NCBI GenBank assembly: GCA_017416065.1
Contig: JAFQDM010000030.1
Location: 1 to 64,000 of the forward strand
DNA: 64,000 nucleotides
Direction of reading: 5' to 3'
DNA from: Ruminococcus sp.
Lineage (GTDB): Bacteria; Bacillota; Clostridia; Oscillospirales; Acutalibacteraceae
The notes under the pieces are model-generated. The model ran no database searches. It was not told where the DNA came from and saw only the letters and a list, made by a program, of their open reading frames with translations. Below, in pieces: positions 45,426-53,641 of this stretch. Both the position numbers and the translations under genes were made by a program. Numbering within the stretch: the first letter of the stretch is position 1; each line of letters begins with the position of its first letter.

Positions 45426-46399
45426 TAATTTTGCAACGTAACTTTTGATTCCTTCAGGTACGGATAACACTTAAGCACATTACCCTCCATATCCTCCCTG
45501 CGCATATCAACCGCAAAAAGCCCGTGGCTCTCATAGGGCTTGTAGTAGTAAATCCCTTTGTCTGCACTCATACAGGAGGAATAGAGGGTTTTGTCATACT
45601 CACCGCTTTGTATCTCACACGGACCCTCCGGCACAGATACACTGTTAAGAATATGAAAAAACTGGGTCACACTCGCCTCCTCTGAGTCTTCGCTGTGGGA
45701 GTTGAGCTTTACAAACGCCCCACGCACAAAGCGGCTCTGAGAGGTATAATCCCCCGGAAGTCCCAAAGCACCCATTCCACGACTGTACTGAGAAGTCTCA
45801 AGCTTTTCGCTCAAACGATTCTCCATAGGCTTCGGACTGAGGCAAGCATATTTGTTAAGGTTAAAAAGCTGCTCCGGAAAAGGCGGATTGTTGGTAAGCA
45901 CTCCCACGGGATTTGAGTACACCTTAAGCCCCTCTGCCACCGCCTCTACGGTGATGCATCCGTTTTTATCTGCTATCATCCAGTGAAGCTGAGAAGGCGG
46001 CAGACCTATGGTGAAGGGTGTGTCCGTTATATTCATATTATTAAGGCACAGCCTTGCCTGGGCAACGCTCCCGCATCTGCCCAGAATGTAGGGGATAAAC
46101 TCAAAGGAGGCTACGTTTTCCTTACCTTTCTGAGGCTCCCTGTACACCGCATTGCCTACGAAGTTAAGCCCTGCCATACACAAGCCATGCTCATTCACCG
46201 CATCAAAATACAAGGGGTATCCGTTCATCACATAGGCCATACCAAGCATTGCATTGTGGCTCTCCTGCTTTTGAACAAAGCGAAAATCAAAGAGATAATT
46301 CCGTGGGGTAAAAGCCACCTCACAAGGATACAGAAACTCGTAATCCAGCGTCCTGCCAAAATAAAACCCCTTAGTCTTAAAGCTTACTGCAGTACACAT
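45425..46399 (-). CDS. bsh: Choloylglycine hydrolase / bile salt hydrolase
   Basis: 324 residues, the usual size. Removing the initiator Met exposes Cys2 (MCTAVSF), the N-terminal nucleophile. Supporting residues are in FGRTLDYE (Arg16, Asp19), NEHGLCMAGLNFVGNAVY, VLTNNPPF and PGDYTSQSRFVRGAFVK. It deconjugates glycine or taurine bile salts; a penicillin-V-acylase-like preference cannot be excluded by eye. The start at 46399 follows GGAGG by 7 bases. It lies 73 bases after the Crp/Fnr gene on the same strand with no terminator between, so it may be partly cotranscribed. Confidence 0.93.
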   Translation of the reverse strand: MCTAVSFKTKGFYFGRTLDYEFLYPCEVAFTPRNYLFDFRFVQKQESHNAMLGMAYVMNGYPLYFDAVNEHGLCMAGLNFVGNAVYREPQKGKENVASFEFIPYILGRCGSVAQARLCLNNMNITDTPFTIGLPPSQLHWMIADKNGCITVEAVAEGLKVYSNPVGVLTNNPPFPEQLFNLNKYACLSPKPMENRLSEKLETSQYSRGMGALGLPGDYTSQSRFVRGAFVKLNSHSEDSEEASVTQFFHILNSVSVPEGPCEIQSGEYDKTLYSSCMSADKGIYYYKPYESHGLFAVDMRREDMEGNVLKCYPYLKESKVTLQN

Positions 46400-46472
46400 A
46401 TTTAAACCTCCATACAATTTTAAGATCGTATAAAGTATAAGTCTGAACGTGCGATCCTATTCTGAAATCAAA

Positions 46473-47132
46473 TCACAAAAGTACAAAATGATTCTTTGTG
46501 TTTTCAAGTATTCCTTCTTTTCTCAGCTTGCTTATCTCTGCAGAAAGCCCGCTTCTGTCCACCTCAAGGTAGTCTGCAAGCTCCTGCCTGTCAAAGGGGA
46601 TCTGAAAGGAATCACTGCCTTCCCTCTTTGCACAAAGCATCAGGTAGGTCATAAGCTTATCTCTGGTCGTGCGCTTGGAGGTAACCTCTATCTTCTCGTG
46701 ATACCCCAGGTTCTTAACCGCCAGATTTTTCATCATATTAAATATAAGCTTTCTGTGGAATTCGCAATTATTACTGCAGGTATGCAGAATATGCTCACAG
46801 TCTATGAGCATTATCTCGCTCTTTTCCCTTGCCTCCACGGTCACGGGCAGACTCTCAACCTGAGCACAGGCAAAGGCCTCTCCAAAAACCTCCCGCGGCA
46901 TGGAATTCCCCAGAATGCTTCTGTTGCCAAAGTAGTCCATCTGCATCATCTGCACAGAGCCGCCGAGCACAACCCCTATGTATTTTGCAGGCTTTCCCTC
47001 TGCAAAGACCGTGTATTTCTTGTCAAATTCCGCTACCCTTGCTCCAAGACAATTAAGCATCCTGAGAAGATCTTCTTCCTCTATGTCAAAAAACAGAGGA
47101 CAGCCTTTGAGTATTTCAAGATATTTTTCCAT
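46473..47132 (-). CDS. Crp/Fnr-family transcriptional regulator
   Basis: 219 residues. An N-terminal cyclic-nucleotide-like sensor domain (PAKYIGVVLGGSVQMMQMDYFGNRSILG, PREVFGEAFA) is joined by a long helix to a winged helix with FDRQELADYLEVDRSGLSAEISKLRKEGIL. Four or more Cys are present but not in the N-terminal FNR arrangement, so the sensed signal is unknown; heme or NO sensing is possible from the context. AAGGTGA lies before the ATG. A palindrome 13-28 bases upstream of the ATG suggests autoregulation. Confidence 0.92.
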   Translation of the reverse strand: MEKYLEILKGCPLFFDIEEEDLLRMLNCLGARVAEFDKKYTVFAEGKPAKYIGVVLGGSVQMMQMDYFGNRSILGNSMPREVFGEAFACAQVESLPVTVEAREKSEIMLIDCEHILHTCSNNCEFHRKLIFNMMKNLAVKNLGYHEKIEVTSKRTTRDKLMTYLMLCAKREGSDSFQIPFDRQELADYLEVDRSGLSAEISKLRKEGILENTKNHFVLL

Positions 47133-47144
47133 ACTATCACCTTT

Positions 47145-47160
47145 TGTTGAAATTTCAACA
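47145..47160. promoter_or_regulatory. Perfect 16-bp palindrome, probable Crp/Fnr operator
   Basis: TGTTGAAATTTCAACA is its own reverse complement. It lies between the divergent regulator and ferredoxin genes. Relative to the second of two overlapping TATAAT boxes (47182-47187) its centre falls at about -41.5, the classic class II activator position of Crp/Fnr proteins. Confidence 0.75.
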
Positions 47161-47176
47161 TACCTTTTGCTCTCAT

Positions 47177-47187
47177 TATAATATAAT
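47177..47187 (+). promoter_or_regulatory. Overlapping -10 boxes of the ferredoxin gene
   Basis: TATAATATAAT holds two TATAAT hexamers (47177-47182 and 47182-47187). No good -35 hexamer is at the proper distance, which fits an activator-dependent promoter. Confidence 0.6.
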
Positions 47188-47215
47188 CAAAACGTAAAAT
47201 CAAGGAGGGAATATT

Positions 47216-47905
47216 ATGCTGAGAAAGATCATTAAAATAGATGCAGACAAATGCAACGGTTGCGGCGCTTGTGCTGCCGCCTGCCACGAGGGAGCCATCG
47301 AGATGATAAACGGAAAAGCCGTGCTCACCCGTGAGGACTACTGTGACGGGCTTGGAGATTGCCTTCCTGCCTGCCCCGTAAATGCCATTTCTTTTGAAGA
47401 AAGAGAAGCCCCTGCCTACAACGAAGAGGCTGTCAAGGCATCGCAAAAAGCAAAGAACACCCCTATTCCCCGGGGCTGTCCTTCTGCCGCTGCAAAAAGC
47501 TTCAAGAGAGAATCCCCCGTACAAAACACCCCTCATTCTCCAAGCAGGCTTGCTCAGTGGCCATGCCAGATAAAGCTTGTTCCCGTGAACGCTCCCTACT
47601 TTGACGGGTCAAATCTGCTTATTGCCGCAGACTGCACCGCTTATGCCTACGGAAGCTTTCACAACGACTTTATGCACAACCACATCACCCTTGTGGGTTG
47701 CCCCAAGTTAGACTTTGTGGACTACGCAGACAAGCTCACACAGATAATAGCAAGCAACAACATTCAGAGTGTAAAAGTTGTCAGAATGGAGGTCCCCTGC
47801 TGTTCAGGACTTGAAAATGCAGTAAAGCGAGCTCTTATGGCAAGCGGCAGGTTTATCCCCTGGCAGATAGTCACCATCTCCACAGACGGAAAAATTCTTG
47901 AGTAA
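47216..47905 (+). CDS. Ferredoxin-like 4Fe-4S protein with C-terminal domain of unknown function
   Basis: 229 residues. The first cluster motif, CNGCGACAAACHEGA, is complete. The second, CDGLGDCLPACP, lacks the second Cys (Leu instead), so it may hold a three-ligand cluster. A flexible basic linker follows (about 75-115), then a domain with conserved Cys (AADCTAYAYGSFH, VGCPKLD, EVPCCSGLE). Such proteins are common in anaerobes near Crp/Fnr regulators and redox-defence genes; the exact role is unknown. GGAGGG precedes the ATG. Confidence 0.88.
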   Translation: MLRKIIKIDADKCNGCGACAAACHEGAIEMINGKAVLTREDYCDGLGDCLPACPVNAISFEEREAPAYNEEAVKASQKAKNTPIPRGCPSAAAKSFKRESPVQNTPHSPSRLAQWPCQIKLVPVNAPYFDGSNLLIAADCTAYAYGSFHNDFMHNHITLVGCPKLDFVDYADKLTQIIASNNIQSVKVVRMEVPCCSGLENAVKRALMASGRFIPWQIVTISTDGKILE

Positions 47906-47977
47906 AAGGTAGACTTTTCACATTAAATGAATTATTATTAATATATAAAATATACTAAGCATACAGAGGTGTTTAAA

Positions 47978-49768
47978 GTGAGAATCACAAACGATATCAG
48001 ATATATCGGAGTTAACGACCACAAGGTTGACTTGTTTGAGGGACAGTACATCGTTCCAAACGGAATGGCGTACAACTCCTATGTTATCCTTGACGAAAAA
48101 ATTGCAGTTATGGACACGGTGGACGCAAACTTCACCCACGAATGGATGGACAATCTTCAGAACACTTTGCAGGGCAAAAAGCCCCACTACCTGATCGTTC
48201 AGCATATGGAGCCCGACCACTCTGCAAACATAATGCAATTCACAAAGGCATACCCTGAGGCAAAGATAGTTGCATCCCAGAAAGCCTTCAGAATGATGAT
48301 GAATTTCTTCGGCACGGATTTTGCAGACAAGCAGGTTGTAGTCGGTGAAGGAGATACCCTCTCCCTCGGAAAGCACAACCTTACCTTCGTTACAGCACCC
48401 ATGGTGCATTGGCCTGAGGTTATAGTCACCTACGACAGCACAGACAAGGTGCTCTTCTCTGCAGACGGCTTCGGCAAGTTCGGCGCTCTGGACGTAGAAG
48501 AGGATTGGGCTTGCGAGGCACGCCGCTACTACATCGGCATTGTGGGCAAATACGGTGTTCAGGTGCAGAATCTGCTGAAAAAAGCCGCTAACCTGGATAT
48601 TCAGATCATCTGCCCCCTTCACGGACCCGTGCTCTCCGAGAATTTAGGCTACTACCTTAACCTTTACAACACCTGGTCAAGCTATCAGCCCGAGGAGGAA
48701 GGCATTGTAATTGCCTACACATCAGTTTACGGCAACACCAAAAAGGCCGCAAAGCTCCTTGCAGAAAAGCTCAAATCAATGGGCTGTCCCAAGGTTGTGC
48801 TCAACGACCTTGCCCGCTGTGATATGGCAGAAGCTGTTGAGGATGCCTTCAGATACAGCAAGCTTGTACTGGCCACCACCACCTATAACTCTGAGATATT
48901 CCCCTTTATGCGTGAATTCATCACCCATCTGACAGAGCGCAACTTCTCAAACCGCACGGTAGCTTTCATAGAAAACGGAAGCTGGGCCCCCACAGCCGCA
49001 AAGGTTATGAAGGGTATGTTTGAGAAAAGCAAGAACATTACCTTTGCAGACACGACCGTGAGCATTCTCTCTGCTTTAAGCGACGAGAGCAAAGAGCAGA
49101 TCGACACCCTGGCTCAGGAGCTTTGCAAGGAGTATCTTGCACAGCATAGCGACACAGCAGACAAAAACGACCTGACTGCACTGTTTAAAATAGGCTACGG
49201 ACTTTACGTGGTAACAAGCAACGACGGCAAAAAGCACAACGGCCTCATTGTAAACACAGTAAGCCAGGTAACAAACACCCCCAACCGTGTTGCCGTTACG
49301 ATCAACAAGGAATCCTATTCCCACCATGTTATCAAACAGACGGGAGTTATGAACGTCAACTGCCTGACGGTTGATGCACCCTTTAAGGTGTTTGAGAGCT
49401 TCGGCTTCCAAAGCGGAAGAAACACAGACAAGTTTGCTAACTGCGAGCCCCTTTTCTCTGACAACGGACTTATCTTTTTGCCCAGATACATCAACTCCTT
49501 TATGTCTCTTAAGGTTGTGCAGTATGTAGATCTTGAGACCCACGGAATGTTTATCTGCGAGGTTACCGAGGCACGCGTTCTCTCAGACAGAGAGACTATG
49601 ACCTACACCTATTATCTTGAAAACGTAAAGCCCAAGCCCGAGACAGAGGGAAAGAAAGGCTATGTTTGCAAGATCTGCGGCTACATCTACGAGGGAGACA
49701 CCCTGCCCGAGGACTTTATCTGCCCCCTGTGCAAGCACGGTGCGGCAGATTTTGAGGAAATAAAGTAA
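47978..49768 (+). CDS. Four-domain flavodiiron protein (diiron, flavodoxin, flavin reductase, rubredoxin)
   Basis: 596 residues. The MBL-like diiron domain (about 1-245) has HMEPDHSA, the later His in MVHWPE, ADGFGKF and PLHGPV. The flavodoxin domain (about 250-390) starts IVIAYTSVYGNTKKAA. A flavin-reductase-like FMN domain (about 405-550) has LYVVTSNDGKKHNGLIVNTVSQV. A rubredoxin (about 557-596) has CKICGYIYEG and CPLCKHG. The chain should pass electrons internally to reduce O2 or NO. The start GTG at 47978 is 8 bases after AGAGG; the earlier GTG at 47969 overlaps it. Confidence 0.94.
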   Translation: MRITNDIRYIGVNDHKVDLFEGQYIVPNGMAYNSYVILDEKIAVMDTVDANFTHEWMDNLQNTLQGKKPHYLIVQHMEPDHSANIMQFTKAYPEAKIVASQKAFRMMMNFFGTDFADKQVVVGEGDTLSLGKHNLTFVTAPMVHWPEVIVTYDSTDKVLFSADGFGKFGALDVEEDWACEARRYYIGIVGKYGVQVQNLLKKAANLDIQIICPLHGPVLSENLGYYLNLYNTWSSYQPEEEGIVIAYTSVYGNTKKAAKLLAEKLKSMGCPKVVLNDLARCDMAEAVEDAFRYSKLVLATTTYNSEIFPFMREFITHLTERNFSNRTVAFIENGSWAPTAAKVMKGMFEKSKNITFADTTVSILSALSDESKEQIDTLAQELCKEYLAQHSDTADKNDLTALFKIGYGLYVVTSNDGKKHNGLIVNTVSQVTNTPNRVAVTINKESYSHHVIKQTGVMNVNCLTVDAPFKVFESFGFQSGRNTDKFANCEPLFSDNGLIFLPRYINSFMSLKVVQYVDLETHGMFICEVTEARVLSDRETMTYTYYLENVKPKPETEGKKGYVCKICGYIYEGDTLPEDFICPLCKHGAADFEEIK

Positions 49769-49813
49769 TATAATCAGCAATAAACTATATACTATATTTA
49801 CGGAGGTAACATT

Positions 49814-50197
49814 ATGAACGAAACAAGATTTTTCATTTGCGAGCATTGCGGTAACATCGTAGGTCTTATCAGATCTGCAGGGGTTCCCATTAAATGCTGC
49901 GGACAGAACATGACAGAGCTTATTCCCGGCACAACCGATGCCGCAGTAGAAAAGCACGTACCCGTGGTTTCCGTAGAAGGCAACATCGTTACGGCAAAGA
50001 TAGGCGAGGTTGCTCACCCTATGGTAGAAGAGCACTACATTCAGTGGGTATATCTGCAGACAAACAAAGGCGGACAGCGCAAAAACCTTTTGCCCGGAGA
50101 AGCTCCTGAGGTCACCTTTGCCCTTACAGAGGACGAAAAGCCCCTGGCAGTTTACGAGTACTGCAACCTTCACGGCTTGTGGAAGGCTGACATCTGA
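49814..50197 (+). CDS. dfx: Desulfoferrodoxin (superoxide reductase)
   Basis: 127 residues, 2Fe-SOR type. The N-terminal rubredoxin-like centre I has CEHC and a later CC pair (KCCGQNM). Centre II ligands are seen in EKHVP, AHPM, EEHYIQW and YCNLHGLW. It reduces superoxide to peroxide without making O2. It follows the flavodiiron gene by 45 bases with GGAGG before the ATG and probably shares its transcript. A terminator follows. Confidence 0.96.
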   Translation: MNETRFFICEHCGNIVGLIRSAGVPIKCCGQNMTELIPGTTDAAVEKHVPVVSVEGNIVTAKIGEVAHPMVEEHYIQWVYLQTNKGGQRKNLLPGEAPEVTFALTEDEKPLAVYEYCNLHGLWKADI

Positions 50198-50220
50198 TCA
50201 GAATTTATAACCTACGAAAA

Positions 50221-50257
50221 TTACCCCCTCTGCAAATCAGCAGAGGGGGTAAAATAT
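50221..50257. terminator. Terminator after desulfoferrodoxin
   Basis: TTACCCCCTCTGC pairs with GCAGAGGGGGTAA around AAATCA. The tails on both sides are weakly T-rich; it probably serves dfx and possibly the convergent dockerin gene. Confidence 0.75.
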
Positions 50258-50271
50258 TGATCAAATTCCGA

Positions 50272-51555
50272 TTATCCCAACAGGAATCCCGTATCTATTC
50301 CTGCAATGTACTTCTGTATAACCGTTGCATCCTTAACGTTAACAACACCGGAAGCATCTACATCTGCTACAGCAATCCCCTCATCTGCAAGCGTAATGAG
50401 GCCTGCAATATGCTTCTGAATTGCAGTCGCATCCTTAATGTTTACCCTGCTGTCACAATTCACATCACCGCAGATGCCACCAGGGATTTCGATGCTTTTA
50501 TATTTTTCTGCAGTTTCAAAAACCAGGTTCACCAGTATATTACCTTTGTTTCCTATGTCATTTGTAACTGCAAAAATATTGAACCCATCTTCGGGATAAG
50601 TAAGGACAAAGCTCAAATATGTAACAATTGCTCCGTCATGGCAAAACCCGCCATCCTCCTGAACTCTTATGCCATATCCGTAGCCATTGCGCTGTGAGTA
50701 ATTTTTTGTCATTTCAGCAATACTTTTCTCCGAAATGATCCTGCACTCTCTGAGAGAAGTCATCCATTTGTCCATATCTTTTGCGTTGGATACCAGGTCT
50801 CCGCTTCCCTGAATAAGCCCTTTAAGTTTAGGATCGATTAACATATCGGAGCTCCCTGTGTGCTCAGCTAAACCAGGGTGATCTGTAAGCTCTTCGTAAA
50901 AGCCTGAGTCAGTCATTCCCAAAGGAGCAAAAATATTCTCCTTAATAAACTCCGCGTAACTCTGCCCAGACACTTTCTCCACAATTATTGAAAGCAAAAA
51001 ATAGTTTGAGTTTGAGTAGCTGAAGCCTGTGTTGGGTTTAAACTCAAGCTTCTGAGCATAAAGCCATTCCAAAATCGTCTGCTTGTTTTCTTCGGACGTA
51101 GCATCCTCATAAAGGGTGTATTCTGCAAATAATCCCTCCAGATGATTGCGTATTCCGGAACGCATTGTCAGCAGGTCTTTAACGGTAACATCCGTCGCTG
51201 TGGTGTACTCCGGAAAATATTTTGTAACCGGATCGTCTATGTTTAGCATGTCCTGCTCCTGAAGCATAAGGATCGCAACAGCGCAAAACTGCTTAGAATT
51301 TGAGCCTATAGGAAACAACGTGTCGATTGCAATCTCTTTTGCTTCTGATGTGTTGGCCATTCCTCTTGCGTTCTGACACACGACCCTTCCGTTTTTAGTA
51401 GCATATACCACTCCGTTTATATCGTTCTTTTCCATCTGCTCATCAAGGTAGCTCTGCGCAGAAATTTGCGCACCGACATCAAAACAAGGAACAAAAACTG
51501 CGCTGATAAACAAACATAAAACTAGTATAATACCTATAGTTTTCTTGATTTTCAC
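50272..51555 (-). CDS. Secreted serine beta-lactamase-like hydrolase with C-terminal dockerin
   Basis: 427 residues. A signal peptide spans about 1-30. A class C beta-lactamase/DD-peptidase-like domain follows, with Ser85-Asn-Ser-Lys88 (SxxK), Tyr180-Ser-Asn182 (YxN) and HDG near 308 in place of KTG. The last 65 residues are a type I dockerin with two good calcium loops (GDVNCDSRVNIKDAT and ADVDASGVVNVKDAT). The substrate could be a D-amino-acid peptide or an ester; beta-lactam resistance is not implied. The start is GTG, 7 bases after AGGAGG. It is monocistronic with a near-consensus promoter. Confidence 0.9.
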   Translation of the reverse strand: MKIKKTIGIILVLCLFISAVFVPCFDVGAQISAQSYLDEQMEKNDINGVVYATKNGRVVCQNARGMANTSEAKEIAIDTLFPIGSNSKQFCAVAILMLQEQDMLNIDDPVTKYFPEYTTATDVTVKDLLTMRSGIRNHLEGLFAEYTLYEDATSEENKQTILEWLYAQKLEFKPNTGFSYSNSNYFLLSIIVEKVSGQSYAEFIKENIFAPLGMTDSGFYEELTDHPGLAEHTGSSDMLIDPKLKGLIQGSGDLVSNAKDMDKWMTSLRECRIISEKSIAEMTKNYSQRNGYGYGIRVQEDGGFCHDGAIVTYLSFVLTYPEDGFNIFAVTNDIGNKGNILVNLVFETAEKYKSIEIPGGICGDVNCDSRVNIKDATAIQKHIAGLITLADEGIAVADVDASGVVNVKDATVIQKYIAGIDTGFLLG

Positions 51556-51682
51556 AGTGATACCTCCTTTGCCTGTTAAGCCAGATAAAATAGTGACATT
51601 GATCTCTTCAAAACTTAAGATGTTCTATCCTGAAAAGCTCTCCTAAAACAGAAATCTCAGAACAAAATCCCTCTTATGCGAT

Positions 51683-51711
51683 TATATCAAACTCCTCCCG
51701 AGAATTCAACA
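51683..51711 (-). promoter_or_regulatory. sigA-type promoter of the beta-lactamase-like dockerin gene
   Basis: On the minus strand TTGAAT, 17 bases, TATAAT, giving a leader of about 120 bases. Confidence 0.72.
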
Positions 51712-51744
51712 AAAAACATATTATTATCTCTAAGCAAAAAAACA

Positions 51745-51786
51745 TAGAAAAGCAATCGGCAGAGCATTAAGCTCCGCCGATTTTCT
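51745..51786 (-). terminator. Terminator of the VWA gene
   Basis: On the minus strand AATCGGC...GAGC pairs with GCTC...GCCGATT, followed by GCTTTTCTATGTTTTTTT. Confidence 0.7.
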
Positions 51787-51787
51787 T

Positions 51788-52438
51788 TTACCTTCTTCCT
51801 CTTTTGCTGAAGTCATCATCTATATCCTTGCGCCATTTACTGCACAAGGGAACGCTCGCCCGCACTTGTCCCACCGCGCAGGAAACTGCGTCATATACCG
51901 CCTTTGTTCCCTTTGCATCTGCATTATAGTTCACCGCACGCTCTCTGTCTATGCCAAAATTCGCCGCTGTCTCTACTGCATCAATGTTGGCACCTATAAA
52001 CAAAAACTCCCATCCGTATTTGCTTTTTTGCCTTTCTATCATTTTCTTGACCTTGTCCGACGTAAAGAGGCGGCTGGCATTCTCACAGCCGTCCGTAGTA
52101 ATAACAAACATGGTGTGCTCAGGCACATCCTCACGCCTTGCGTACTTATGAACGTTGCCGATATGGTGAATCGCTCCGCCTATGGCATCTATCAAAGCCG
52201 TGCACCCACCTACTGTGTAGTCCTCCTCCGTAAGCATACGCACCTTATCAAGGGGAACTCTGTCGTGGAGCACACGCGATTCACCTGAAAAGAGCACCGT
52301 AGAAACTATGCACTCTCCGTCCTGGGCCTTTTGCTTGTTGATCATCGCGTTGAAGCCACCCACCGTGTCGCTTTCAAGCCCTGCCATAGAGCCGCTTTTG
52401 TCCAGAATGAACACCAGTTCCGTAAGATTCTTTTTCAT
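51788..52438 (-). CDS. VWA-domain protein
   Basis: 216 residues, a single von Willebrand A domain. The metal-ion site is DKSGSM near residue 13, with further MIDAS parts in GGCTALIDAIG (Thr) and TTDGCENAS (Asp). There is no signal peptide, so it is cytoplasmic. It resembles TerY-like and other small VWA proteins that act with stress or modification systems. It follows the macro-domain gene on the same strand; the start at 52438 follows GGAGG. A 14-bp near-perfect palindrome lies in its 114-bp upstream region. Confidence 0.87.
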   Translation of the reverse strand: MKKNLTELVFILDKSGSMAGLESDTVGGFNAMINKQKAQDGECIVSTVLFSGESRVLHDRVPLDKVRMLTEEDYTVGGCTALIDAIGGAIHHIGNVHKYARREDVPEHTMFVITTDGCENASRLFTSDKVKKMIERQKSKYGWEFLFIGANIDAVETAANFGIDRERAVNYNADAKGTKAVYDAVSCAVGQVRASVPLCSKWRKDIDDDFSKRGRR

Positions 52439-52459
52439 AACAATACCTCCGAAATTCAA

Positions 52460-52496
52460 ATATGGTTGCAAGGCTTTGTTTACCTTACAACCATAT
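52460..52496. promoter_or_regulatory. Long palindrome upstream of the VWA gene
   Basis: ATATGGTTGCAAGG and CCTTACAACCATAT are 14-base arms with one mismatch around a 9-base centre. On the minus strand it directly follows and partly overlaps a TATAAT at 52495-52500, so it may be an operator or the first hairpin of the transcript. Confidence 0.65.
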
Positions 52497-52552
52497 TATA
52501 AACGTATTGCTATTAACTTTGGTCGCTTGAAATGCGACATTTTTGAAGCTTC

Positions 52553-53569
52553 TCAACCACCCAACAGGCTCTGGTCAAAAGCAAACAAAGCTTCGTTGAT
52601 CTCAAAGATATTGTAATTCTGATGCTTGATAAAAAACTCAACTATCACATCAAACTTGTTGCTGTGAGAAAGAGCAAAGCCTGCTTTTCTCAGCAGTTCC
52701 TCCGTCTGCCCAAGAGAGAGCTCCAGCGCAACCGCAAAGGCAATTGCCGTTGATTTGCTGGGTTTATAATTTACGTTATTGCGAATTTTAGAGAACAGCT
52801 TTCTGTCCACGTTTGCCTTTTTATAGCATTCAGAGTCCTTCATTCCTTTTTCATCTATCAGCCTTAAAAGCATCCGTGAAAAGCTTTCGTCAAGCTCCGA
52901 AAGCGCCTCCTCCAGACCTTCTGCAGGCATTTGCAGACACATATCACAGGGAATATACTCCCGGCTCACTTTTGCCGCCGTGGGAGCATGCCCCATAAAC
53001 GCGGCTCTGCGGCTATGCTCCCGATTAATGTCCGTGTGCTCCTGCACGTAATTGTCGTCTATATACTGCTTAATATCTGCAAACAGCTTGGAGCTTATGC
53101 TTAGTGTATCTCTGCCGAAAATCACAAGGTACACCGTCATATCTTCCGAAAGGAGAAAATCGCTTATTTCGTCAACAGCAACCTTCAGAGCCTTGTCCTT
53201 TGGGTATCCGAAGGCTCCCGAAGAGATCAGGGGAAATGCAACGGATCCGCATCCCTTTTCAAGAGCCCTGCGCAGAGATTCTCTGTAGCAGCTCCGAAGC
53301 TCGGCTTCTTCTCCCATTGCTCCTCCCCGCCAAACGGGTCCCACTGTATGAATAACGTATTTTGCGGGAAGCTTATAGCCTGCGGTCACCTTTGCTTCTC
53401 CTGTTTTGCAGCCGCCTAAGGCTCTGCACTCAAGAAGCAGTTTCCTGCCTGCGGCACGGTGGATCGCTCCATCCACTCCGCCACCACCCTCAAGTGAGCT
53501 GTTAGCCGCGTTGACTATGGCATCTACCTGCATCTTTGTTATATCGTTGCGCACGATTTCAAAAGGCAT
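52553..53569 (-). CDS. Macro-domain (ADP-ribose-binding) protein with C-terminal HTH-like extension
   Basis: 338 residues. The macro domain (about 1-165) has [34 protein letters not shown] and [12 protein letters not shown], matching the O-acetyl-ADP-ribose deacetylase/ADP-ribosyl hydrolase type. A linker and a helical C-terminal region (about 240-338) follow, with [20 protein letters not shown] and [21 protein letters not shown] that look like an XRE-type helix-turn-helix. The start at 53569 (ATG) is 6 bases after GAGGTG; a GTG three codons earlier is less likely. It may have a role in ADP-ribosylation-linked stress or regulation (inference). Confidence 0.88.
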   Translation of the reverse strand: MPFEIVRNDITKMQVDAIVNAANSSLEGGGGVDGAIHRAAGRKLLLECRALGGCKTGEAKVTAGYKLPAKYVIHTVGPVWRGGAMGEEAELRSCYRESLRRALEKGCGSVAFPLISSGAFGYPKDKALKVAVDEISDFLLSEDMTVYLVIFGRDTLSISSKLFADIKQYIDDNYVQEHTDINREHSRRAAFMGHAPTAAKVSREYIPCDMCLQMPAEGLEEALSELDESFSRMLLRLIDEKGMKDSECYKKANVDRKLFSKIRNNVNYKPSKSTAIAFAVALELSLGQTEELLRKAGFALSHSNKFDVIVEFFIKHQNYNIFEINEALFAFDQSLLGG

Positions 53570-53592
53570 ACCTTTCACCTCGTATATACACC

Positions 53593-53627
53593 AAAGGCGG
53601 CGCTCCCCTTGGGGATTGCCACCCTTT
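53593..53627. other. Symmetrical hairpin between the transglutaminase-dockerin and macro genes
   Basis: AAAGG, GGC and CCCC on one side pair with GGGG, GCC and CCTTT on the other, with symmetric internal loops. There is no T-run, so it could be a weak terminator or processing site. Confidence 0.45.
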
Positions 53628-53641
53628 ACTTTCAGTTGATA

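Noticed and set aside
50272..51555. Antibiotic-resistance beta-lactamase
   Set aside because: The SxxK and YxN motifs are shared by DD-peptidases and esterases, the third motif is HDG rather than KTG, and the dockerin points to a surface-complex enzyme.
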